Shown here: positions 11,700 through 21,653 of the stretch, piece by piece | Layout of the letters: each line of letters begins with the position of its first letter | How positions within the stretch are numbered: position 1 is the first letter of the stretch | Assembly: GCA_037102815.1 (NCBI GenBank) | Contig: BTPP01000012.1 | Coordinates: forward strand, 248,001 to 312,000 | Reading direction: 5' to 3' | Source of the DNA: Neurospora intermedia | Lineage: Eukaryota > Ascomycota > Sordariomycetes > Sordariales > Sordariaceae | DNA: 64,000 bases | The notes under the pieces: generated by a model | What the model saw: only the letters and a program-made list of their open reading frames with translations | What the model was told of the DNA's origin: nothing | Databases searched by the model: none | Program-made: the position numbers and the translations under genes

Positions 11700-14600
11700 A
11701 TGAAGCGCCGTTCGCACCTTGTCCACGGCTGGCTTACCGAAGCCTTTCCCGATGAACCTGTCTACGCCGAAGCCCTCCACACGTCCCAAGACATCTTGTA
11801 CTCCGGTTCCGAAGATGAAGCCTACAACTCCCCGGCCGAGCGACGAGAGCGATACGAGGACAAAGGCCAGCGCTTTCTCAAAGGCAAGCCAATGCTCCTG
11901 CTGTCGGCGTCGCTGAGAGGTCCCTTTACCAAGGAGAGCGGCTGGACGAATCCATGGCGGTCCAAGACGGGTAGACAGAGGAGGATTCAATCACAGGCGA
12001 CCCATGCCACTCCAGATCCCGCCGAAGAAGAATCAATAGTCATAGCAGCTACACCAACGATTGTGGAGAGCGCAGTGCGTGGCCAACAAAAGCAGTCGCG
12101 CGTCCATGGCGAAGCCAGCTCGAGGCCCAACACTCCCACCACACCCCACCGTTATCTAGACAACGAAATTCTGCACGAGATCAAGAAATGGCAAGACATG
12201 ATCGCAAATCAATCAGGACTGGAGAATCCGTTTGATAAAAACACCTACGAGCCGAGTTCACCCGACACATTGCAGAGCCTTCAAGTTGAAATTACACCAA
12301 GAACGCATGGTTCCCAGTTGTTCATTGTGTCATCACCGGCTGTCGCAGAGGCAGCTGGCAGGGAGAATTCAGCGGAGTATAACGACGAGGACATCGCTAA
12401 GCAGAATGAAGAAGCCAACCTAGGATACAGTGACGAGGAGGAAGCAGGGCTTATCAACGTTCACGGAGACGACGGTTCATCGCTAACAGATTTGGATGAA
12501 GAGAAAATTGAAGAGTTGATTGACGACCAAAATGAGGAGCAGGAGGTGGACAGTATTCAAAACCACGACACTGAGAAGAACCAACAAATATCAGAAAGCC
12601 TGCCTGTTGAGCCTCTATCTGACTACGACAGTCCTACGAAACGCCCTATAACATCACATCATCTCCTCCAGCCTAGTGGTAAACTAGACCTTCGACCTAG
12701 GGAAGAATTGGGATGTCTGCCTGTCGATATAACCGACTTATCACCTGCTGCCGTCAGGGTATACGAAGAATCGCTCCGGGGAAGTACCTGTTACAGTCCC
12801 TCTTGGCGGGCGCAAGAGAGGAGGAATCAGGGCAATCTTCTACCAGGACTTCAGGTTGTTGGTGCGACTTTTTCCAGCGGCAATGCCCCCCAGAGCCCCT
12901 CAAATCGGTCAGGCCGCAGCTTGCATGCGCCAGCTTCTACTTCCATCTCGCATGATGCAAAAAGGTCAAACAGGGCTGGATCGATCATCCTCGAGCATCA
13001 AACAATTGAACCCGAGCGCATCTTGGTCGACCATCCGTCGTCCGAGCCTGACGAGACAAGGGATTCGCCCAACGATCCATCTGATATGCCTGCTCATCAC
13101 CAACAGATCACCGTGACGCAGCCAGAATCCCCTCAGCGCGTCATTTCTGCGACTGATCGACCTCAACCAAATGCTGCTGTCACCCACACTGTTCCTGAGA
13201 TAACAGAAGGAGAACAAAAGAGTCTTACTACCGACCCAACATCGCCCTCATCATCCGAGTTATCGAGTCCTGCTACGTCTTTCGAGGAGGAAGAGGAGGA
13301 GCCCATCGAAGAGCCTGTACAAAACGTGAGAAAACTTCTGTGGGCTAAAACCGAACGAAGAGCAAGTAGCCAGGACTCTACGCCCGATATGGCTCTTGGC
13401 GCACCGCCAGCAACAGCGAGTTTTTCCCAAGCAGGGCCGAGGCCTTTGCAAAGCGTATTTGTCTCCGGATCAGAAGAACACCATGGAGGACAAGGAAATC
13501 TAGAATACTTCACAAACAATCAGCATTCCGCGAATAACAGAAAGCCAACAAAGGCCGCGCAAAATGCTCTTAACTCGCAATCGCCTAGTCGCTCATTACA
13601 ATCCCAACCACAGTCGGCACCGGAGGCTACAGTATCCGAAGAAAGCATCTACGATGACACGATCAACCAAGTGCGGCTCGAATGGCCAACTGGGGCTAGC
13701 AGCCTCCCTCACCAATCTCAAGTCCAGACCCAGAACACAGCACCCGTGGCGAGCATAGAAGAACCATCGATAACGGGACATGACACATCAGCGCAACACA
13801 ATACACCCGATCAACCAAAGAGAAGTGTCAATGTCATGGATCTTCGGCATATAACAAATCCGACTTCCTGCAACCCAACGCCCCTTCGACCATCTCCAGG
13901 TTTACAGAACCCCTTTACGAAAGCCCTAGAGATACCGGTCCTCGTACAACCACGCTCCTCCGTTACTCCTGAACCGCCAGTAAACCCGGAACCAAGCCGG
14001 TCGCAACTCTCAATCATTGCCAGCCAAGCCCTCGCTCAAGCTATTCAGCCCGCGATCCAGCAGAGCCCTTGGGTAAAGGGCGACTCGCAAATAGCTTTTC
14101 TCGCTGTTCCAGCCCCAGAACCACCATGTGTCAACCCCGCCTCGTCACCTTTGTCCTCTCCCGCCTCCAGCTCTTGCTTCATGGACATGGAGGATCCTGT
14201 CCTTCCAGTATTATCCTATCCTGCTGTTTGTAGTAACGACGCCCGTAATGAAGAAAAGACAGCGGTGCCGCCAGCCCAAGCCGAAACACCCCAACTTCAG
14301 GTTCCTCATCCGCCCTCGACGCCGGAGACAAAAAGATCGAGTCTCCCAACGCCAGAGTTCACAATGTCCATCAAATCCTTCAAGCACTTTATGACGCCGT
14401 CGCCGAAGAGACCGGCAAAGCGTCCGCGGTTGTCATTAGGAGACGGTCGCTTGCCAGATACGCAAGCTTTGGAGGAAGCGGTGGTTACGAACCCGTGGGA
14501 CTCGAGTCGTCTTGAAGCTGATACCGCCCCGGAAACAGCAATGCTGGCTGCTCCTAGCAGAAGAACCAAGCGTGTCTCCTGGGCTCCTTTACCCGGTGAA

Positions 14601-15605
14601 GTGGACTACGTGGACCCTGACATGTCAGCGGACATGGATGTGGATATGGAGGATCCTGACCACCAGCCCTCATCGGTCAACAGGGTGAAGTATCACGGAC
14701 CCCGGAGATCTATTCTCTCTACATCAGCGTCCATAGGGAACTACAGGGGCATCCCCCGACGAGCAGCCTCTCCACCACCAAACATCTCGATGCCAAGTGT
14801 CGATTCGCTACCAAAAGAAAGCCAAAGGTTCGGGAAGCACTTTGCCGCTGTGTCTGGTCGTAGACGGCTTGCTCCTAAACCTCCTACTGCTACACCTATC
14901 GCCGGTCGGGGCCATGACAATATAGGTGGGGAGTCTCCAATGCTTCGAGATGTTAGTGGCAATGCTCGAAGCACAGGGACCTCCCGACCAGCCAAACGTC
15001 TACTTCCAAGCGAATCGCAACAAACATGCGGCAGTCCGGCTGTGGACGGGATGGCCAACGCTTTTATGCAAGCTGATCGGCAGACTGAGAACCTCAACTT
15101 GAACAGACGGCAGGCAGCGCAGGATGGCATCCCGGCAATTTCTTCTTCAAGTACTAGGGGAATCTGGCAAGACCCGATAGACCCAATATCCAAACCACAA
15201 CAGGAAGACGACGACGACGGGTTCCGCCTTCCCACTCTGCCTGGCTTGGACTCCCAACCTCAAGTCGATGAAATGGACGAAGTCACGGAAGTCATGGATA
15301 ACTTGGACGATTTCATTGATAGTTGGGATATCGATGAGGAGCTGGCTGAAGCGAGGGGTGAGAAGACTAAGAAGAAACAGAAGACGGCACAACTGTCGAA
15401 ACTCGGTCAGGGGCTGAGCCCGGGGTTGGGCGATGGGCGGAATCTTTGGGACTCGCCTAGTTCAAGGCCACAGAGTAAGTTGAAGCAGAAACGGAGTGGT
15501 GATGATGAGCAAGCAGAGCATGGGATGGTAGAGAGCCAGGAGAGCACGAGTGGTAGAGGTGGTGGTGGGATATATGATCCGGGTGTTTGGGACCGAATTG
15601 TCTAA
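11700..15605 (+). CDS. Large disordered fungal protein, function unknown
   Basis: 1301 codons without an intron from the ATG at 11700 to TAA at 15603-15605. The first 80 residues look ordered and conserved in style (WLTEAFPDEPVYAEAL, then LRGPFTKESGWTNPW); I have the impression this block recurs in other Pezizomycotina, but I cannot name a domain. The remainder is Ser/Pro/Gln/Glu-rich and probably unstructured, with an acidic patch (EEEEEEP) and a basic segment (SPKRPAKRPRLSLG at about residues 900-913) that could be a nuclear localisation signal. Residues 957-961 read KRVSW, which fits the RVxF/W docking motif for protein phosphatase 1. The C-terminal part has an acidic amphipathic stretch (VMDNLDDFIDSWDIDEEL). 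Function is not assignable from sequence; a nuclear regulatory role is only an inference. Confidence 0.8.
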   Translation: MKRRSHLVHGWLTEAFPDEPVYAEALHTSQDILYSGSEDEAYNSPAERRERYEDKGQRFLKGKPMLLLSASLRGPFTKESGWTNPWRSKTGRQRRIQSQATHATPDPAEEESIVIAATPTIVESAVRGQQKQSRVHGEASSRPNTPTTPHRYLDNEILHEIKKWQDMIANQSGLENPFDKNTYEPSSPDTLQSLQVEITPRTHGSQLFIVSSPAVAEAAGRENSAEYNDEDIAKQNEEANLGYSDEEEAGLINVHGDDGSSLTDLDEEKIEELIDDQNEEQEVDSIQNHDTEKNQQISESLPVEPLSDYDSPTKRPITSHHLLQPSGKLDLRPREELGCLPVDITDLSPAAVRVYEESLRGSTCYSPSWRAQERRNQGNLLPGLQVVGATFSSGNAPQSPSNRSGRSLHAPASTSISHDAKRSNRAGSIILEHQTIEPERILVDHPSSEPDETRDSPNDPSDMPAHHQQITVTQPESPQRVISATDRPQPNAAVTHTVPEITEGEQKSLTTDPTSPSSSELSSPATSFEEEEEEPIEEPVQNVRKLLWAKTERRASSQDSTPDMALGAPPATASFSQAGPRPLQSVFVSGSEEHHGGQGNLEYFTNNQHSANNRKPTKAAQNALNSQSPSRSLQSQPQSAPEATVSEESIYDDTINQVRLEWPTGASSLPHQSQVQTQNTAPVASIEEPSITGHDTSAQHNTPDQPKRSVNVMDLRHITNPTSCNPTPLRPSPGLQNPFTKALEIPVLVQPRSSVTPEPPVNPEPSRSQLSIIASQALAQAIQPAIQQSPWVKGDSQIAFLAVPAPEPPCVNPASSPLSSPASSSCFMDMEDPVLPVLSYPAVCSNDARNEEKTAVPPAQAETPQLQVPHPPSTPETKRSSLPTPEFTMSIKSFKHFMTPSPKRPAKRPRLSLGDGRLPDTQALEEAVVTNPWDSSRLEADTAPETAMLAAPSRRTKRVSWAPLPGEVDYVDPDMSADMDVDMEDPDHQPSSVNRVKYHGPRRSILSTSASIGNYRGIPRRAASPPPNISMPSVDSLPKESQRFGKHFAAVSGRRRLAPKPPTATPIAGRGHDNIGGESPMLRDVSGNARSTGTSRPAKRLLPSESQQTCGSPAVDGMANAFMQADRQTENLNLNRRQAAQDGIPAISSSSTRGIWQDPIDPISKPQQEDDDDGFRLPTLPGLDSQPQVDEMDEVTEVMDNLDDFIDSWDIDEELAEARGEKTKKKQKTAQLSKLGQGLSPGLGDGRNLWDSPSSRPQSKLKQKRSGDDEQAEHGMVESQESTSGRGGGGIYDPGVWDRIV

Positions 15606-17009
15606 TCAGCAGCCGGTTGGGAATAGCATTCAAGAATCATGGGTGGTGTTTCAAGGGACAGCATTCTCGTCATGATGGTTATCGTTCAAGCGTTTGGCTT
15701 TTCACTTTGCATGGGATAGGGTACGGCACGGTGCGGAACATAGCGAGGGCATGCATGGGGGCACTTTTGGGTTAGGCTGGATAGATCCATGGAAAGGAAA
15801 TACCGTAGGGGGTAGTATATATGCTAATGGAATACTTGGGACCTCAACGCCCCATATTCATCTCCGTCAAAGCCGGAAGTACGCACGCATTGTTGACGTT
15901 GCTCGTTGTTTGATCTCAGGGGGTAGGAGGGGAAAGGTCCGCTGCTTACGTAACCGGGCAACTCGGTAGGTACCTACCTAGACCAGTAGTGCCTAGGTAC
16001 CCGACGCCGCAGGGTACCCGTCCTTTTGACCCGCTGTTAGTGCACTGATCGGTTCGGGTGGTCCGGGTGCTGTGCCTTTGCACTTGACCTTATCAGCCAG
16101 CCTAATTAAACCGCCCAAAGACTGAGAAGAACCCAAGGAAACCCGGTTCATATGACGGAATCTGACATTCCCGTCCTTCCATTCCAGCGAAGAACAGGAA
16201 CTGAAAAGCGACATCGAGAGGATCGAGATAGTGACTGACTGTTTGAGACTGACCTGTTGTCGATCTACCATAGGTAGTCTCTTTTTGATTCTAGTTGCTG
16301 TATGTGGATGGTTTCCTCTACCTAATCTACCTATCTAAGAGCTTCTTCTTCCATTTCCATTTCCTGAAACCGGGGCACCTCTTGTACCTGGTCGCGTGAG
16401 ACATCATCGATCGGACCCTTTTTGCTTTCTTTCGATACATTCCACATCCGGCCTTCAATTTCCTTTGGAAGGTTAGTTGGGCGAAAATTCGCATCATCAT
16501 CAAGACTTGGGTTGCTCAGCCTTCCTGTTTCGATGATTCCGTTCCCTTCTCGACATAACAGAAACAGACGCGAAATACATACCCGACACCCTGACGGCCG
16601 CCGTTGGAACCCTGACCCGCTAACCCGCGTCGCCAACTGTCTAGTGTACAAGCTTCGTTCTAAGCTTTCTCTGGGTAGCTTCTCTAGCTTTCTTTAACAC
16701 CCGCCGAGCCGCGCCGATCGAATCGAATCAACCTACCTACCCTACCTATTCTAACCGACCCCGGGCCAGGACCCCTCTACAACGAACAAACAGCTCTTCC
16801 ACCTACGTACATACAACCTCGAGGGACTTTGGGCAAACATTGCGAAGCGGATCATATAGGCCCGCCCGCCCGCTGTTCGCCGCATCGTCATTGTCGACCT
16901 CATCGAGTCTGTCTACACCGCCGACACATCCACCACCACCTCCCCGCCACCACCAAGCAGCACGCATCCGTCGTCTAGACAAAACAAACCAACACAAACA
17001 GCCACCAAA
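15606..17009. other. Intergenic region, 3' flank and atg27 promoter
   Basis: No gene seen. It contains a palindromic GGTAGGTACCTACC at about 15965-15978 and a CCTAGGTAC word at about 15992-16000. The 3' half is pyrimidine-rich and C-rich, typical of a Neurospora 5' leader, and leads into the CACCAAAATG context of atg27. Confidence 0.6.
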
Positions 17010-18345
17010 ATGCGCCCCCCAACAACCCCCCTAGCCGGCGCCGCCGCAGCCACCGTCCTCCTTCTGGCCGGTGGCCTCCCCTCGACAATCACAACAGCCG
17101 CTGCCGCCGCTGGCACCACAGCGGCCGAAATAATGCGCTGCAAGGAAATCGTCGTGGACGGACACAAGTACGACTTTGGCGAGCTCGGCGGGCCGCACAC
17201 GGTGGTGACGAACGAGTACGATCCGCCGGCGTACTACAATTATACGTACACGCTGGATATCTGTGCGCCGCTGAAGAGGAAGGGGGACGTGAAGAAGGAG
17301 GAGCAGTGTGGGGGGGATGCTAGAGGTAGGTCATCTCTCCCTTTAACTCGACCGCGAGGGGAATGAACTGAGTTGGAGGGGAACGCACAAAGCTAACAGA
17401 CGGCAAAACAAAAAACAGTCTGCAGACTCAAACACCACTACTCCCCCTCGGACAAGAAATCCACTTTCGAAACAGCCACCACCCTCGCCGGCGGTTCCTC
17501 CTTCCACTACGAAGCCACCAAGCTCGATTCCTCGTCCGACCACAAAGACGGCGGCGTCAAGTTGACGTTTTCCGGGTACAAACACCAAGGGCGACAGCAA
17601 AAGGTGGTTATCAACTTTGTCTGCAACAAGACGCTAACCGGCACCGAGGGAGAGGTGGAAAGCGGCGAGGACATTCAATACGAGAAGCCCAAGCTTCTTC
17701 TTGCGACCAGAGATGACAACGACAAAAAGAAAGAGGAAGAAGGCGACGATGGATACCCCGAGACGCAAGTACTCAAAAACGAAACGGCGACGGCGCTGCT
17801 GTGGAATGGATATAAGCGCGTTGGTGATGATGTGGATCAGCTTGAGTTGACGTGGAATACCAAGTTTGCTTGTTTGGATGCTTCCGGTGGCGACAAGGAT
17901 AAGCCTAAAGATGGTGATGACAAGGATAAGCCGAAGGACGGGGACAAGGACAAACCGAAGGATGGTGATAAAGACGGCGGCGGCAACAAGGGAGGGAATG
18001 GCGAGGAGGATATCAACAAGTCTTGGGGGTTCTTTACTTGGCTTGTGGTTCTGTAAGTCGTGCCCCTACCCCCACGTTGCTTTTCTTCCCATCATTTTCC
18101 CCCTTCCCGCTTGATTGTATTCTGGATCGCAAGACTAACAAACGCAAAGTCTCTTCCTAGGCATAGCCGCCTACCTCATCTTTGGCTCCTGGCTCAACTA
18201 CAACCGATACGGCGCGCGTGGTTGGGACCTCCTGCCGCATGGGGACACGATCCGCGACATTCCTTACCTGCTCAAGGACTGGACAAGACGGGTGTTGAAT
18301 ACCGTGCAGAGCAGTGGAAGTCGGGGAGGGTACTCGGCTGTTTAG
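17010..18345 (+). CDS. atg27: Autophagy-related protein 27 (type I membrane protein)
   Basis: Three exons, 17010-17325, 17419-18052 and 18150-18345, give 381 residues. Both introns start GTAGGT/GTAAGT, have CTAACA branch points and end CAG/AAG; both joins keep frame. N-terminal hydrophobic signal sequence (about residues 8-30), lumenal domain with cysteines (MRCKEI, LDICAPL, VCRLKHH, NFVCNKT), a Lys/Asp/Pro tandem repeat (KDKPKDGD units, about residues 266-290) before one transmembrane helix (FFTWLVVLLFLGIAAYLIF), then the family's cytosolic block GARGWDLLPHGD and the terminus GGYSAV. The last four residues YSAV form a YxxPhi sorting signal, known in yeast Atg27 to direct AP-3-dependent transport to the vacuole. 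Atg27 cycles between Golgi, endosome and vacuole and helps Atg9 vesicle supply. Third exon start was chosen at 18150 because the alternative AG at 18160 destroys the membrane segment. Confidence 0.93.
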
Positions 18346-19629
18346 GAGGGTTCATCAGTCGAGGGTGGATGTGGTCTAGAGGTGGAGAGGGCATTGGGGT
18401 ACTAAGGAGAAGGGGGAGGAGGAGGAGCGAAGGTTTATGTATGGGAGGTTTTCGCAGTGGGTTGATGATAGGAGGATGGGTTGACGAATGGTGAAAGGGG
18501 GGAAAGACGCCAAGGATCGGATACGACGCAAACAGAACTGCTGCTACTGCTTGCTTGCTTGCTGTAAGCTGTCAGGGCGCGCACGATGCAGAACTTCCGG
18601 AAGGATTGCTTGCAGTTAGAAGACTTTTTTTTTGACTTTTTTTTTGTACAAGTACTTATGCTAGGGATACATTGTTTCAGGATTTGGCGTTTTGGGAATG
18701 ACGGATATCCAGATCTTTCCTGTATGGGCTTGTGTGTGTTAAGCAGTGATTGATTATTGATTGTTGTCTAGTCCGGGAGAACCGAAGTAATGCCAAGCTC
18801 GCTGTTAGGTAGGTGATACAGTTGGAAGAGATGGTACGCTTCTGGGATGTCTTTTGGTATAGTTATTACGGGCGTTCTCCATGTAGCCCCTAAATGACTA
18901 CGGTAGATATCTTGAAAATATTTATTTCATCTACTTTCGATGACTACAGCCAAGGACGACATCCCCGGAAAGTGGAGGGCTAGTTTCGGGAGTCTCCTCG
19001 TGGGGTTTGTCGTGGCGACGCCACCACCACCGGATGAAGTACCCCCTTCCGCCGTGCCGAAGGTCAGCCGAACCGCACACGTATCACATGTCAGACTTGG
19101 CTCGTCTCAGGTACAGTTCAGTCTCAACGCCATAATCCTTCTTCTGAGCCGTTTTTTTGACAAGCCGTTGACGTTCAAAGGAGATTCAGACAAGGTTGCA
19201 TTGAATCTGCCAACAAGTCAGGATCATCTGCCTGCCGGTAAGTTTAGTAATTCGTGCCAATCACGCACCCCCATCTCAAACAAGAAGCCGAGGTACACGG
19301 CTGTATACACCCACTTATAATAACTGATACGACGACCGACCTGATTGATGCGTTGGTGTACATCAAGACACTTTTCTCTCAAACATCAACAAATTACACG
19401 GACTTCACCTCACGAATTCCATGTTCATTCATTCTGAGTAATTCGCCTCACGGAAAACCATCATCTTGATTAATCCATCTCATCTCACAACAGCCAACCA
19501 ACCCAACCAACCAACCAACCAGCCGTCGCCAAGACACCTCTTACCAACCTTAAACCAACTTCACCTCTTTCAACAACAACAACAACCATAACAACCACCA
19601 CCACAATTACAATAACAACCACCACCAAA
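18346..19629. other. Intergenic region, no gene seen
   Basis: 3' flank of atg27 followed by the upstream region of the enoyl-CoA isomerase-like gene. The last 130 bases are CA/AC-rich (CAACCAACC and CAACAACAA repeats), a usual Neurospora 5' leader. No open frame with coding character. Confidence 0.6.
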
Positions 19630-20505
19630 ATGGCCACCGACCAAAACCCAACCATGAAAACCCTCTTCACCCTCCCCATCGCCCCCTCCGGCTCCCAACC
19701 AGGCGGCACCCTAACCTGCACCACCCCCCTCTTTCCCTCCTCCTCCTCCTCCTCTGGTTCTCCTGTAGAATCCAGAATCTACATCCTCACCCTCTCCTCC
19801 CCCCCCGACAACCGCCTAACACCCCCGCTCATCACCGCCCTCCTCACCGCACTCGACCTCCTCGAATTTTCTTTTCCGTCCGGCGTCGTCATCACAACCT
19901 CCTCCCTCCCCAAATTTTTCAGTAACGGTCTCGACCTCTCCCACGCCCTCTCCGACCCTTCCTTTTTGCCTTTTCATCTCTACCCCCTCTTCCGCCGCTT
20001 CCTCACCTACCCAATGCCCACCATCGCCCTCCTCAACGGACACGCATTCGCCGGCGGCTTGATGCTCGCCATGCACATGGATTACCGCGTCATGAACCCC
20101 GCTCGTGGGTTCGCGTGTGTCAACGAGCTGGACTTTGGGGTCCCGCTTAAACCTGCTATGTCAGCTATTTTCAGAAGCAAGTGCACGCCGGGGGTTTATC
20201 GACAATTGGTGCTGGAGGCGCATAGGTTCGGTGGGATGGAGGCGAAGGAGGTCGGGATAGTGGATGTAACGGGGGGGTTGGAGGAGGTGATTCAATTTGT
20301 GGGGGAGAGGAAATTGACGGACAAGGGAAAGACGGGGATTTATGGGTTGATGAAGAGGGAGATGTATAGGGAGACGGTGGAGGGGTATTTGACGGCTGAA
20401 GGACACGAGAGGGAGGAGGAGAGGGTGCGGAGGATTGTGGAGGGGGAGAAGGAGAGGAAGGAAAAGGGGAAGAGCACAAGGGAGATGAAGGGGAGTAAGC
20501 TTTAG
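19630..20505 (+). CDS. Peroxisomal enoyl-CoA hydratase/isomerase family protein
   Basis: 291 residues, single exon, ATG in CACCAAAATGG context. Crotonase fold: first oxyanion-hole segment FFSNGLDLSHAL at about residues 96-107 and second NGHAFAGGLMLAMHMDYR at about residues 136-153, then NELDFGVPL at about 164-172, whose Glu matches the position of the catalytic acid of Delta3,Delta2-enoyl-CoA isomerases. The C-terminus is SKL, the canonical type 1 peroxisome targeting signal. The family isomerises or hydrates enoyl-CoA intermediates so that unsaturated fatty acids can enter beta-oxidation; Eci1-like isomerase is the likeliest role, hydratase the alternative. A basic, Glu/Lys-rich extension (about residues 245-288) sits between the fold and the SKL. 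Confidence 0.85.
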   Translation: MATDQNPTMKTLFTLPIAPSGSQPGGTLTCTTPLFPSSSSSSGSPVESRIYILTLSSPPDNRLTPPLITALLTALDLLEFSFPSGVVITTSSLPKFFSNGLDLSHALSDPSFLPFHLYPLFRRFLTYPMPTIALLNGHAFAGGLMLAMHMDYRVMNPARGFACVNELDFGVPLKPAMSAIFRSKCTPGVYRQLVLEAHRFGGMEAKEVGIVDVTGGLEEVIQFVGERKLTDKGKTGIYGLMKREMYRETVEGYLTAEGHEREEERVRRIVEGEKERKEKGKSTREMKGSKL

Positions 20506-21653
20506 GGATATGTGGTACATGGGGAGTTGGTGCGGTGGAAAGAAGGGTGAGAAGAAGGGTGGGAAGGAGGGTGAGAAGGAGGTTGGAATTTGGATGTGGG
20601 AATCACGGAACCATGTCGTGCGCTGGACAGATCTGCGTTGGGAATTGGGATAGTAGGTAAACCGTTTCAACTGGTCAGGTGCTTGGGGATTCGGAATATT
20701 TGCAACAATTCGGTGATTGTGATTGTGATGATTGACTTGCTTAACGTTGGCGGTTATCTCGAACTGGTCACCTTCGCGCGATTCACTGCTTCAGACAAAC
20801 CTCCAACAATCTCGAATATAACTATCACCAGCGACGGCAAAGGGGGCGGTTGATGAACGACACGGCTTTGAGACATCGTGAGTGCCGGATCTGACATGTG
20901 ATAACGGACCGGTGGCAGACCCCGCTCACCCCAGGTAGTCACAGCAAATGCTCCGCGTCAACCGCGCCCAGAGGTGTATCCAAACAGATGATATAACCCC
21001 CGACACTCAGTATCATCGCCTCTATCTAACATCTCTGCCCTGTTACCAACTCGCTCTCGTCGTCAGTTACCACTTCTCCCGGCTCTCTTTGTGCTTTTTG
21101 CTTTCTTCTTTTCTTTTCTGTTTTCGAACCCACTCGTGTACATGTATCGTGGTACCTCGAGTTCGAAGCCTGCACGTTCTACTCCTTCCAGTTCGTTATT
21201 GCGAATATTTCTTATTCATTTATTTTTATATTTTTCTGTTCTCTGTTGAAGCAAGCTCGTACACCTCAGGCCTACAAGTTCACCGCCTAGAACCTTTAGC
21301 TAGCCTGACACGTGTGGGTTCTCCACGAAGAATTCAAATATATTCGGCTGTGATACTATCTCGCTGTATGGACATACTTTGCAATATGGTACGCTTACTG
21401 ACAATTCCACCCCATCAGCCAGACTGCCGCCCTATGTCTAACGACTATAGAACTAGCCTTTCACCACCACGACCAACAGTCCGGACGATTTCCTACCTTC
21501 CAGAATCTTGACCCTCCCCCTACCGTAACGAGTATCAACCACCTTTGTCCACGTCCATAATGCCACCCTTTATTCTTCACAAGTCCGCGAGCCCAGTCTT
21601 TCACCACCACAATCAACATCAGACCTTGAATCATGAATATCCAAGGGAGACAA
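20506..21653. other. Intergenic region between convergent genes
   Basis: No supportable gene. Holds 3' flanks of the isomerase-like gene and of gene A. Contains GAAGGGTGAGAAGAAGG-type purine repeats at about 20539-20582 and a T-rich patch at about 21080-21125. Confidence 0.55.
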
